Shown here: one piece after another, positions 1 to 8,127 of the stretch
How the letters are laid out: the number at the start of each line of letters is the position of its first letter
Numbering within the stretch: the first letter of the stretch is position 1
NCBI RefSeq assembly: GCF_900111765.1
Contig: NZ_FOIB01000001.1
Coordinates: 1,612,001-1,676,000, forward strand
Direction of reading: 5' to 3'
DNA: 64,000 bases
Origin: Myxococcus fulvus
Lineage (GTDB): Bacteria > Myxococcota > Myxococcia > Myxococcales > Myxococcaceae
Program-made: the position numbers and the translations under genes
The notes under the pieces: model-generated
The model's input: the letters and a program-made list of their open reading frames with translations, nothing else
Told to the model about the DNA's origin: nothing
The model's database searches: none

Positions 1-2
1 TC

Positions 3-3000
3 CCGGCGCTGGAGCGTGCGTTGTCGGACCTCGTTCGACGGCACGAGTCCTTGCGCACCACCTTCGGCGAGGAGGCGGGGCGGCCGGTGCAGCGCATCCT
101 GCCCGACGTCGCGGTGACGCTGCGGGTGGCTCAGGTCGCCGACGAAGCCGAGGCACGGCGCGAAGCGGAGGCAGAGGCGCGGCGTCCGTTCGACCTGGGC
201 ACGGGGCCGATGTTGCGCGCCCGGCTGTTGCGCGTGGCGGAAGACGACCACGTGTTGCTCCTGATGCTGCACCACATCTCCTGCGACGGATGGTCGCTGG
301 GTGTGTTGGAGCGCGACCTGCGAGAGCTGTACGCGGCCCACACCGAAGGGCGCGCGCCCGTGTTGCCCGCGCTGCTCATCCAGTACGCGGACCACGCGGT
401 GTGGCAGCGCGACTGGCTGAAGGGTGAGTTGCTGGAGGAGCAGCTCGCGTGGTGGAAGGAGCTGCTGACGGGGGCCTCTCCGGCGTTGGAGCTGCCCCTG
501 GACCGGCCCCGGCCTCCGGTGCAGACCTTCCTGGGCGCCACCGTGGCGGTGCCGCTGCCACCAGCGCTCTCCCAGGCGGTGAAGGCGCTGGGGCGTGCGG
601 AGAGCGTGACGCCGTTCATGCTGCTGCTCGCGGGCTTCCAGGTGTTGATGTCGCGCTACAGCGGACAGCGGGACGTGGTGGTGGGGACGCCCATCTCGGG
701 ACGGAACCGGCGCGAGCTGGAGAACCTCATCGGGTTCTTCGTCAACACGCTCGCGCCCCGCGTGGATGTGGACGCGGAGGAGTCCTTCCGCTCGCTCCTG
801 GGCCGGGTGCGGCAGGTGTGTCTGGGCGCCTATGCGCGCCAGGATGTCCCGTTCGAGACGTTGGTGGAGGCGCTGCGACCGCCGCGTGACTTGAGTCGCT
901 CGCCGCTGTTCCAGGTGATGTTCGTCATCCAGGGGCCGCGCTCGCTGCCGTCGCTGCCGGGGTTGGTGGAGCAGGAGGTGTCCTTCGACTCCGGCATGTC
1001 GAAGTTCGACCTCATCTGCTTCCTGCGAGAGACGCCCGAGGGCTGGGTGGGCTTCTGGGAGTACAACACCGCGCTGTTCGACGCGGCGACGGCGCGGAGG
1101 ATGGCGGGGCACTACGTGACGCTGCTGGAGGGCCTGGTGGCCGACCCGAGCGTGCGCGTCGGTGATGCGCCGCTGCTCGCGGACCCGGAGCGACGGGAGC
1201 TGCTGCGCGAGTGGAGTGGCCGGGAGACACCGGACGCTGTCGCGGGGCTGATGCATGCGTGGGTCGAGGCCCAGGTGGCGCGCTCGCCTGACGCCGTGGC
1301 GGTGACGGATGGCGTGGCCTCGCTGACGTACGCGGAGCTGGAGCGGCGCGCGAACCAGCTCGCGCATCATCTGCTCGCTTCAGGGGTGACGCCTGGGAGC
1401 ACGGTGGGCTTGTGCCTGGAGCGCGGCAACCTGGAGATGCCGGTGGCGGTGCTGGCCACGCTGAAGGCGGGCGCGGCATTTCTTCCGTTGGACCCGAGCT
1501 ATCCGGCCCAGCGTCTGGCGCAGATGCTGGAGGACACGGGCGCGCCGGTGGTGCTGGTGCAGGGCGAACTCGGACGCGCGCTGCCCGAGCATCCGGGGAC
1601 GCGGCGGGTTCGCCTGGAGGACGAGGCCGCGCGAATCCGGTCGAGGCCCGTGCACGCTCCGGCGTTGGCACTGTCTCCCGAGACGCCTTGCTACTTCGTC
1701 TACACCTCGGGGAGCACGGGTCGCCCCAAGGGCATCCTCATGTCCCATCGCGCGGTGGGGAACATGCTGCGGTGGCTGCTCGCGCGCACTGTGGACCCGG
1801 GCGCGACGACGTTGCAGTTCGCGTCGCTGAACTTCGACGTGTCGTTCCAGGAGCTGTTCGGCACCTGGTGCCTGGGCGGCACGGTGTTGCTGGTGGGCGA
1901 GGCGGAGCGCAGGGACCCGGTGGCGCTGCTCGGGCGCATGGTCGCGCATGGAGTGGGGCGCTTGTATCTGCCCTTCGTGGCGCTCCAGGCGCTGTGCGAG
2001 GTGGCGCAGCATGAAGCGAAGCTGCCGCCCCTGCGCGAGGTGGTGACGGCGGGTGAGCAGTTGCAGGTGACACCCGCGCTGGTGTCCTTCTTCGAGCGAC
2101 TGCCGGGCTGCGTGCTGGAGAACCAGTACGGCCCGTCGGAGGCGCACGTCGTCACGGCCTGGAGGGCGCGAGGCCCGCCGTCGACCTGGCCCGCGCTGCC
2201 ACCGGTGGGTACGCCCATCTCCAACGTGAAGGTGTACGTGCTGGACGCGCGGGGCGCGCCGAGCCCCGTGGGCGTGGTGGGCGAGGTGTACGTCGGTGGC
2301 GCGAGCCTCGCGCACGGTTACTGGGGCAGGGCGGAGCTGACCGCGGAGCGCTTCATCCCGGATGCGCTGAGCGAGGTGCCGGGGGCGCGGCTGTACCGCA
2401 CGGGCGACAAGGCGCGGTGGCTCGGAGACGGGAACCTGGAGTTCCTGGGGCGCGTGGACGGACAGGTGAAGGTGCGTGGCTTCCGCGTGGAGCTCGGCGA
2501 GGTGGAGGTTGCGCTGAAGGCGCTGCCGGGCGTGAGGGACGCGGTGGTGGTGGCGAGACAGGAGGAGGGCGGCGAGAAGCGACTGGTGGGCTACGTGGTG
2601 CACGAGGCGCCGTGTGATGTGGATGTGCTGCGCGAGCGCCTCGAAGCACGGTTGCCGGAGTATCTGGTGCCGAGCGTGCTGGTCCGCCTGGACACGCTTC
2701 CCCTGGCGCCCACCGGCAAGGTGGACCGCAAGGCGCTGCCTGCTCCGGGCTCGTTGCAGCGCGTGGCTCGCGAAGGACACCAGGAACCTCGCGACGCACT
2801 GGAGCGCACGCTGGTGGGCGTGTGGGAAGAGGTTCTGGGAGTCCGCCCCGTGGGCGTGACGGAGGACTTCTTCGCGCTGGGGGGGCACTCGCTGATGGCC
2901 ATTCGTCTGCTCGCGCGCATTCGTGGTTCCGTGGGCAGGAGCCTGCCGGTGGCCGCGCTCTTCCAGCGCGCGACGGTGGAGCACGTGGCCTCGGTGCTGC

Positions 3001-3812
3001 GGCGCGAGTCGTCGTCCTGGACTCCGCTGGTGCGACTGACCGAGGGACGTGGACGTCGCCCCTTCTTCTGCGTGCATCCCGTGGGCGGCACGGTGCTGAG
3101 CTACGCGGAGCTCGCGAGGCACCTGGGGCCGGAGCAGCCGTTCCTCGGGCTCGAATCACGCGGGCTCGATGGTGAAGCGCCACCCTGCGAGAGCATCCCC
3201 GAGATGGCGAGCCTCTACCTCGCGGCGATGCGAGACGTGCAGCCGCGAGGACCCTATCGGCTCGGAGGCTGGTCGATGGGCGCCAGCATCGCGTGGGAGA
3301 TGGCGCACCAGCTCGAGCAGCGAGGTGAGCGGGTGGAGGTGCTCGCGCTCATCGACGGCTTCGTGCGTCCGTACGACGGAGAAGGCGCCGCGCCAGGGGA
3401 CGACGAGGCACAGCGCTTCGGTGAGCTGTTCCATCTGGACCTGCTGCGAGCGATGGGACACGGCGAAGCGGCGCAGAACGCCGAGACACCCGAGGCGCTG
3501 CTGCGCATCCTGGAGACCCACGCGCGCGAGCAGGGGAGTGGTGTCACGCCGTCACTCAGTGCCCTGCGCCGCGTCTTCGAGGTGAACCTGCTGGCCGCGT
3601 GGCGCTACGTGCCTCGGCCCTACTCAGGGCCTGTCGTCTCCATCGAAGCGACGGGCACGCGCCGTGTTCACGGCTGGGAGCAGGTGGCGACAGGCGCGCT
3701 GACCGTGCACACGATTGCGGGAGACCACTACTCCATCCTGCGAGCACCCGACGTGGGACAGTTGGCCGGGGTCCTTCGGGGCTACCTGGTCGAGGTCGAA
3801 GACAGTCCGTAG
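3..3812 (+). CDS. Non-ribosomal peptide synthetase, terminal module C-A-T-TE (5' partial)
   Basis: The reading frame is open at the left edge, so only the last module is seen. The order is condensation domain (HHISCDG active-site motif near base 270), adenylation domain (YTSGSTGRPKG at 1701-1733, NQYGPSE further on, and the lysine motif PTGKVDRKAL), carrier domain (GGHSL; phosphopantetheine serine at 2889-2891) and a type I thioesterase (GWSMG; nucleophile serine codon 3273-3275; GDHYS for the histidine). It would add one amino acid and release the finished peptide. Aligning the pocket by hand to PheA gives D-V-Q-Y-V-A-Q-V-V-K. Seven of ten positions match the proline code I remember (DVQLIAHVVK), so proline or another cyclic imino acid is a tentative guess. 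The HHxxxDG motif is intact. No other biosynthetic gene follows, so this is the right border of the cluster. Confidence 0.95.
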   Translation, partial: PALERALSDLVRRHESLRTTFGEEAGRPVQRILPDVAVTLRVAQVADEAEARREAEAEARRPFDLGTGPMLRARLLRVAEDDHVLLLMLHHISCDGWSLGVLERDLRELYAAHTEGRAPVLPALLIQYADHAVWQRDWLKGELLEEQLAWWKELLTGASPALELPLDRPRPPVQTFLGATVAVPLPPALSQAVKALGRAESVTPFMLLLAGFQVLMSRYSGQRDVVVGTPISGRNRRELENLIGFFVNTLAPRVDVDAEESFRSLLGRVRQVCLGAYARQDVPFETLVEALRPPRDLSRSPLFQVMFVIQGPRSLPSLPGLVEQEVSFDSGMSKFDLICFLRETPEGWVGFWEYNTALFDAATARRMAGHYVTLLEGLVADPSVRVGDAPLLADPERRELLREWSGRETPDAVAGLMHAWVEAQVARSPDAVAVTDGVASLTYAELERRANQLAHHLLASGVTPGSTVGLCLERGNLEMPVAVLATLKAGAAFLPLDPSYPAQRLAQMLEDTGAPVVLVQGELGRALPEHPGTRRVRLEDEAARIRSRPVHAPALALSPETPCYFVYTSGSTGRPKGILMSHRAVGNMLRWLLARTVDPGATTLQFASLNFDVSFQELFGTWCLGGTVLLVGEAERRDPVALLGRMVAHGVGRLYLPFVALQALCEVAQHEAKLPPLREVVTAGEQLQVTPALVSFFERLPGCVLENQYGPSEAHVVTAWRARGPPSTWPALPPVGTPISNVKVYVLDARGAPSPVGVVGEVYVGGASLAHGYWGRAELTAERFIPDALSEVPGARLYRTGDKARWLGDGNLEFLGRVDGQVKVRGFRVELGEVEVALKALPGVRDAVVVARQEEGGEKRLVGYVVHEAPCDVDVLRERLEARLPEYLVPSVLVRLDTLPLAPTGKVDRKALPAPGSLQRVAREGHQEPRDALERTLVGVWEEVLGVRPVGVTEDFFALGGHSLMAIRLLARIRGSVGRSLPVAALFQRATVEHVASVLRRESSSWTPLVRLTEGRGRRPFFCVHPVGGTVLSYAELARHLGPEQPFLGLESRGLDGEAPPCESIPEMASLYLAAMRDVQPRGPYRLGGWSMGASIAWEMAHQLEQRGERVEVLALIDGFVRPYDGEGAAPGDDEAQRFGELFHLDLLRAMGHGEAAQNAETPEALLRILETHAREQGSGVTPSLSALRRVFEVNLLAAWRYVPRPYSGPVVSIEATGTRRVHGWEQVATGALTVHTIAGDHYSILRAPDVGQLAGVLRGYLVEVEDSP

Positions 3813-3961
3813 CCGGAGTGCCTGGCGCCGCGACGCAGCCACCACACGAGCAGCGGGCCGACGGTGAAGAGGATGGGGACGCTGTAGGTGAGCAACAGGT
3901 AGCTGAAGCTGTCGCAGTCGCACCCAACGATCGTGAACTGGCCGCCTCCCCCCTCGTCCAC
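3782..3961 (-). CDS. Small single-span membrane protein (59 aa), unknown
   Basis: A 59-codon frame starts at a GTG (3961-3959), 8 nt after the stop of the upstream gene. A GAGG sequence lies about 6 nt before the start. Residues 1-20 are hydrophilic with a CDCDS cluster. Residues about 21-42 form one hydrophobic span (YLLLTYSVPILFTVGPLLVW), followed by a basic WLRRGARH stretch, so a membrane protein with a cytosolic C-terminus is likely. The last codons overlap the 3' end of the NRPS gene tail-to-tail by about 30 bp. Spacing suggests translational coupling to the membrane-anchored winged-helix gene before it. I know no family for it. Support is the hydrophobicity pattern and the Shine-Dalgarno site; it could still be non-coding. 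Confidence 0.55.
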   Translation of the reverse strand: MDEGGGGQFTIVGCDCDSFSYLLLTYSVPILFTVGPLLVWWLRRGARHSGYGLSSTSTR

Positions 3962-3969
3962 GGGGGACC

Positions 3970-4410
3970 TCAGTACCGCCGGGCGCTCGCCTCGGGGGCG
4001 GCGCCACGGATGCGCCAGACGGTGAGGCGCTGCGAGTTGGTGTGGCTCACCACCATGCCGTCCTGCTGCATCTGCTCCAGCAGGCGGTGGGTCTTCAGTC
4101 GGTCCAGCCCCACGGCCTTGGCCAGCACGTCACCGGGCAGGCCGGTGATGTTGCTGCGCAGCTCGTTGACGATGGCCTTCTTGAACTCGCTCTTCTGCAG
4201 GCCGTCCAGGTCCTGCGTCCTCCACGCCTGGAGGATGCCCGCGGCGATGAGCACCAGCGTCAGCACCGCCACCAGCGGGTAGATGATGTGGCTGTTCTGC
4301 TCCAGGATCTCGAAGTACTTCGGAGACATGGAGGAGACGGGACGGGTGTAGTCCGGCACCGCCTGGGCGAGCAGGACCGACGACAAGGTGGACGCGAGGG
4401 AGATGGACAC
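3970..4410 (-). CDS. Membrane-anchored winged-helix-like protein, hypothetical
   Basis: A protein of 146 aa. Residues 1-17 resemble a weak signal or an amphipathic start. A clear transmembrane helix follows at about 43-63 (IIYPLVAVLTLVLIAAGIL). The C-terminal 80 residues read like a winged helix-turn-helix: a helix with LRSNITGLPGDVLAKAVGL, then DRLKTHRLLEQMQQDGMV and a beta wing SHTNSQRLTVWRI. Its likely role is regulatory or protein-binding at the inner membrane. The family is not identified. A small membrane protein gene follows 8 nt downstream. It starts close behind the stop of the convergently placed hflX region but on the same strand as hflX, and may be read through from it. Confidence 0.75.
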   Translation of the reverse strand: MSISLASTLSSVLLAQAVPDYTRPVSSMSPKYFEILEQNSHIIYPLVAVLTLVLIAAGILQAWRTQDLDGLQKSEFKKAIVNELRSNITGLPGDVLAKAVGLDRLKTHRLLEQMQQDGMVVSHTNSQRLTVWRIRGAAPEASARRY

Positions 4411-4462
4411 GGCCCCCCGACTCTAGGGGGAGCCCTGCCCACCTCGCAACCCGCACGCCTCG

Positions 4463-6115
4463 TCAGACGATGCCCATCGACTCGGACGCCCCTTCGGCGA
4501 ACAGCGTGGTGTCCGCCTTCGCCAGGAGCGTCTGCAGCCCGTCGCGCGTCTGGGCGCTGATGGCTACCCCGCCTCGCGAGCGAAGCAGCGACTCCACCTC
4601 CTCCGCGGAGAGCAGGTCCGCCTTGTTCCACACCATCAACCGGGGCTTCTCCATCAACCCCAGCGACGAGAGGATTTTCTCCACCGCCTCCACCTGGTCG
4701 TCGCGCGCCGGGTCGCCCGCGTCCACCACGTGCAACAGGAGGCTCGCGTCGTACAGCTCCTCCAGCGTCGCGCGGAAGGCCGCCACCAGGTCCTTGGGCA
4801 GGTCCCGGATGAAGCCCACCGTGTCGGTGATGATGACCTCGCGCTCCTGCGGGAAGCGCAGCCTGCGGCTCGTCGGGTCCAGCGTGGCGAACAGCTTGTT
4901 CTCCGCCAGCACCTGCGCGTTGGTAATCGCGTTGAGCAGCGTGGACTTGCCCGCGTTGGTGTACCCGACGATGGAGATGACCGGCAGCTCGCGACGGTTT
5001 CGCTGCGCCCGCCGCACGCTGCGCTCCCGGCCAATCGTGTCGATGCGCTTCTCCAGATGCGTGATTCGCTCGCGCACCCGGCGTCGGTCGATTTCGAGCT
5101 TCGTCTCACCGGGGCCGCGCCCGCCGATGCCACCCGCGAGCCGGCTGAGCGAGTCATCGCTCTGCACCAGCCGGGGCAGCCGGTACTTCAGCTGCGCCAG
5201 CTCCACCTGGAGCTTGCCCTCGGCGCTCTGCGCGCGCTGCGCGAAGATGTCGAGGATGAGCTGGGTGCGGTCCAGCACCTTGAGGCTGGTGGCCTCGCCG
5301 ATGTGGCGCCCCTGCGAGGGGGTGAGGTCCTTGTCGAAGATGAGCAGGTCCACCATGGACTGCATCGAGCGCAGGTTCAGGTCCTCCAGCTTGCCCCGCC
5401 CGATGAGGTAGCGAGGGTCCGCCTCGCGCTTCACCTGGAGCACGCTGTCCACCACGTCCACGCCCGCGGTGCGCGCCAACTCCCTCAGCTCCGCGAGGCT
5501 CGCCTCCGCCTGCGCCCGGTTGCCGTCCAGGCACACCGCCACGAGGATGGCCTTCTCCCGTCCACCCACCGCGCGCGCCGCCGCCTTGCGGTTGAACTCC
5601 TCCTCCAGCGCGACCAGCGTGTCGATGAGGTCCGGCTGCTCCAGGTGCACGGAGGGCAGGGTGGTGACCTGCCAGAACTCCCCGGTGCCGTTCTCCGGCA
5701 CGAGGTGGGCGTAGTGCAGCACGCCCGGCAGACCCTCCTGCCCCACGCCCACCGCGGCCACGCAGTCCAGGCGCAAGAGCGCGAGGTCCGTCAGGTCGTC
5801 CTTGGTGAGCGGCTCGCTCTTGAGGTGCGTGTGCACCAGCCGCAGGCCACGCAGACGCACCTGGCCCGCACGCGCGCGGCCGATGTCCGGCAGCTCCAGC
5901 TTGTGGGCATTGCCCACCACCACGTGCTCGATTTCCCCCTTGCGGTTGATGAGCACGCCCACCTGTCGATTCGTCTCGTGGGACAGCTCGGTGAGGTGGC
6001 GGGCGAGCTCGGGCGACACGATTTCGTGAGGCGACACGCGCCGGCGGAAGGTGTTCCGCAGCCGGTGTTGCTCGTTCGCCTTGAGGCCCAGGGTGTTGCC
6101 GTAGATTTCCTTCAA
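4463..6115 (-). CDS. hflX: GTPase HflX
   Basis: A ribosome-associated GTPase that splits or rescues 70S ribosomes, especially under heat or antibiotic stress in the bacteria studied. The family-specific N-terminal domain (about 190 residues here) precedes the HflX subdomain with the GGxGxRGPGE-type loop (GGIGGRGPGE), then a G domain with G1 GYTNAGKS, G3 DTVGFI and G4 NKAD. I place the start at TTG 6115-6113: an AGGAGA sequence lies 9 nt upstream, giving 550 aa. A longer frame to 6235 exists, but its extra 40 residues look non-coding. It is divergent from proB. The N-terminal extension is longer than in E. coli HflX, as seen in many deltaproteobacterial versions. Confidence 0.94.
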   Translation of the reverse strand: MKEIYGNTLGLKANEQHRLRNTFRRRVSPHEIVSPELARHLTELSHETNRQVGVLINRKGEIEHVVVGNAHKLELPDIGRARAGQVRLRGLRLVHTHLKSEPLTKDDLTDLALLRLDCVAAVGVGQEGLPGVLHYAHLVPENGTGEFWQVTTLPSVHLEQPDLIDTLVALEEEFNRKAAARAVGGREKAILVAVCLDGNRAQAEASLAELRELARTAGVDVVDSVLQVKREADPRYLIGRGKLEDLNLRSMQSMVDLLIFDKDLTPSQGRHIGEATSLKVLDRTQLILDIFAQRAQSAEGKLQVELAQLKYRLPRLVQSDDSLSRLAGGIGGRGPGETKLEIDRRRVRERITHLEKRIDTIGRERSVRRAQRNRRELPVISIVGYTNAGKSTLLNAITNAQVLAENKLFATLDPTSRRLRFPQEREVIITDTVGFIRDLPKDLVAAFRATLEELYDASLLLHVVDAGDPARDDQVEAVEKILSSLGLMEKPRLMVWNKADLLSAEEVESLLRSRGGVAISAQTRDGLQTLLAKADTTLFAEGASESMGIV

Positions 6116-6265
6116 ACGCTTGCTCTCCTGACGGAAGCCGGCTGACCCCGTCCTTCCCGGCACTTTATACGGCGCCCCAACGATGTGGCTGACACGCCCC
6201 TCCGGCCCGGGTTGCCGGAACCGTAGTGAACACACGGCCCTTGCGCCCTGTTTCCTTTTCCGTCC

Positions 6266-6271
6266 TACGCT
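6266..6271 (+). promoter_or_regulatory. Candidate -10 element for leaderless proB
   Basis: TACGCT lies exactly 7 nt before the GTG start of proB. A TTGCGC at 6241-6246 is 19 nt upstream and could act as a -35. No Shine-Dalgarno precedes the GTG. The expected transcription start would coincide with the start codon. Inference only. Confidence 0.35.
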
Positions 6272-6278
6272 CGCGCGC

Positions 6279-7406
6279 GTGACTCACTCGGGACGTAACG
6301 CCCTGCGCGCCGCGAAGCGCGTGGTGGTGAAGATCGGCACCAACGCCCTCACGCACGCCACCGGCCGCTTCAACCGCGAGCACTTCGTGGCGCTGGGGGA
6401 GGACCTGCTGTGGGCGGCCCAGGGCCGCGAGCTGGTGGTGGTGTCCAGCGGCGCCATCGCCCTGGGCATGGAGCGGCTGGGCCTGGGCTCGCGCCCTCGC
6501 GACATTCCGGGCAAGCAGGCGTGCGCCGCGGTGGGACAGAGCCGGCTGATGCAGGCGTATGAGGACGTCTTCGGCGCCCAGGGGCAGGCGGTGGCCCAGG
6601 TGCTGCTCACCCACGAGGACATGCGGGACAGGCGGCGCTACCTCAACGTGAAGCACACCCTGGAGCGCCTGTTGGCCGCGTCCGTGGTGCCCGTCATCAA
6701 CGAGAACGACACCGTCTCCGTGGACGAGCTGAAGTTCGGCGACAACGACACGCTGGCGGGCCTGGTGGCCGGCGTGGTGGAGGCGGACGCGCTGGTGCTG
6801 CTCTCCGACGTGGAGGGCCTTTTCACCGCGGACCCCCGCCGTGACGCGGGCGCGCGCCTGCTCGACACCGTGGAGGAGGTCACCCCGGAGGTCCTCTCGC
6901 TCGCGGGAGGCACCTCCAGCGGCGTGGGCACCGGCGGCATGGCGACGAAGGTCCGCGCCGCCGCGAGCGCCGCCGAGCAGGGCATCCGGGGTGTCATCAC
7001 CTCGGGCGCGTTGCCCGGCCGGCTGCGCGCCGTGCTGGAGGGCGAGCCCGTGGGCACCCTCTTCGAGCCCACCGGCGCGCGCCGGGGCTCCCGCGCCGCG
7101 TGGATTGCCCATGCGCTGCGGCCCCTGGGCACACTCACCGTGGATGCCGGCGCGCGCGAGGCCATCGTCCACGGCAAGCGCAGCCTCCTGCCCAGCGGCG
7201 TGAAGCAGGTGACCGGCGACTTCGACCGGGGAGACCCGGTGGACCTGGCGGACGCGTCCGGCGAGGTGTTCGCGCGCGGGCTCGCGTCCTACGGCGCGGA
7301 GGAGCTGCGGCGCATCGCCGGACGGCGCACGTCGGACATCGAGTCCGTGTTGGGGTACCGCTACCTGGATGAAGCCGTGCACCGCGACGACCTGGCGGTG
7401 CTGTAG
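6279..7406 (+). CDS. proB: Glutamate 5-kinase
   Basis: Catalyses ATP-dependent phosphorylation of glutamate, the first step of proline synthesis, in the cytoplasm. The protein has 375 aa, close to E. coli ProB (367). The amino-acid kinase domain shows VVVKIGTNAL near the start, VSSGAIALG, a VIPVINENDTVS-type segment (here VVPVINENDTVS), FGDNDTLAG and the SGVGTGGMATK nucleotide-binding segment. A C-terminal PUA domain (about residues 285-365) is present. The GTG start at 6279 is chosen because it gives the usual N-terminus; an upstream in-frame ATG at 6183 would add non-conserved residues inside the hflX promoter region. proA is not adjacent. The start codon may be leaderless (see the -10 candidate just upstream). 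Confidence 0.95.
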   Translation: MTHSGRNALRAAKRVVVKIGTNALTHATGRFNREHFVALGEDLLWAAQGRELVVVSSGAIALGMERLGLGSRPRDIPGKQACAAVGQSRLMQAYEDVFGAQGQAVAQVLLTHEDMRDRRRYLNVKHTLERLLAASVVPVINENDTVSVDELKFGDNDTLAGLVAGVVEADALVLLSDVEGLFTADPRRDAGARLLDTVEEVTPEVLSLAGGTSSGVGTGGMATKVRAAASAAEQGIRGVITSGALPGRLRAVLEGEPVGTLFEPTGARRGSRAAWIAHALRPLGTLTVDAGAREAIVHGKRSLLPSGVKQVTGDFDRGDPVDLADASGEVFARGLASYGAEELRRIAGRRTSDIESVLGYRYLDEAVHRDDLAVL

Positions 7407-7416
7407 CCGGCGTGGA

Positions 7417-7881
7417 TCAGATGGAGCAGGACGTGCCGCTCTTGCCGCCGTCGGTGCCCAGCTGCATGAGGGCTCGGAACTCGGGCGAGTCCACCTTCAT
7501 CAGGAGCAGCGACACTTCCAGCTCGCCCGGCACGCGGCCGAGCTGCAGCTTGCGCTGCTGGCCGTGGAGCAGCGCCAGCTCCGAGTGGCCCTTGGCCTCC
7601 GGCAGGAGCAGGTCCAGCTGGAGGAGGAAGGACTCGCCCTCGGCGCGCGGCATCAGCACCAGCCGGTAGTCCGCCGTGGGAGCACCCGGGCGACGGCGCT
7701 CGGCGCGCAGCGTGCGGCCCGTCTCTCCGAGCAGCTTGGGCTGGGCCACCAGCCGCCCGTCGCGCCAGACCTCCACGGCGAAATAGAGGGGCTCGGCTTC
7801 AGCGGACGCAGGCATCATCCCGCACAACAACCCCACCAGCAGTGCCAGCCCGGCGACCACGTTACGGAAGGTGCGGTTCAT
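7417..7881 (-). CDS. Exported protein of unknown function
   Basis: A protein of 154 aa with an N-terminal signal peptide (basic MNRTFRN, then VVAGLALLVGLLCGMMPASAEA with a likely AxA-type cleavage near residue 25). The mature part is beta-rich (LYFAVEVWRDGRLVAQPKLLG, YRLVLMPRAEGESFLLQLDLLLP) and ends in SGTSCSI. It is probably periplasmic or outer-membrane associated. The ATG at 7881 is preferred over an upstream in-frame start because it begins the signal peptide and has an AGAAGGGA stretch upstream. It converges with proB (10 bp apart) and is divergent from the WYL pair. I do not recognise the family. Confidence 0.8.
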   Translation of the reverse strand: MNRTFRNVVAGLALLVGLLCGMMPASAEAEPLYFAVEVWRDGRLVAQPKLLGETGRTLRAERRRPGAPTADYRLVLMPRAEGESFLLQLDLLLPEAKGHSELALLHGQQRKLQLGRVPGELEVSLLLMKVDSPEFRALMQLGTDGGKSGTSCSI

Positions 7882-8127
7882 GGAGAGGTCCCTTCTGAAG
7901 CTGGCGCAGGAATATCCCAAGTCGCGCCCATAGTGCGAGCCCTCCTTGGCGGGTTCAACCTTCCCACCTGTGTTGCAACTATCACACAATTAATTACCTG
8001 CTTGCCTGTTCAGTCTGGGCTGGCTATCTGCCTGGACGCGTGCGGGCCGGGCCGTTGTTTTCCTCCTGTCACGTGCCCCTTCCTTGACCCCCTGGGGTCC
8101 GCCCGGCATCGTCGCCGACCTTCCCGA

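Noticed and set aside
1380-3122. Long open frame on the minus strand inside the NRPS gene
   Set aside because: It is an antisense shadow of high-GC codon bias: His/Arg/Gln-rich, no domain, and the plus strand encodes a clear A-T module.
8066-8092. Second RecA-NDp-like site (CTGTCACGTG-N8-TTGACC) upstream of the WYL genes
   Set aside because: The -10 half lacks the TAnnnT pattern, so it does not fit the element.
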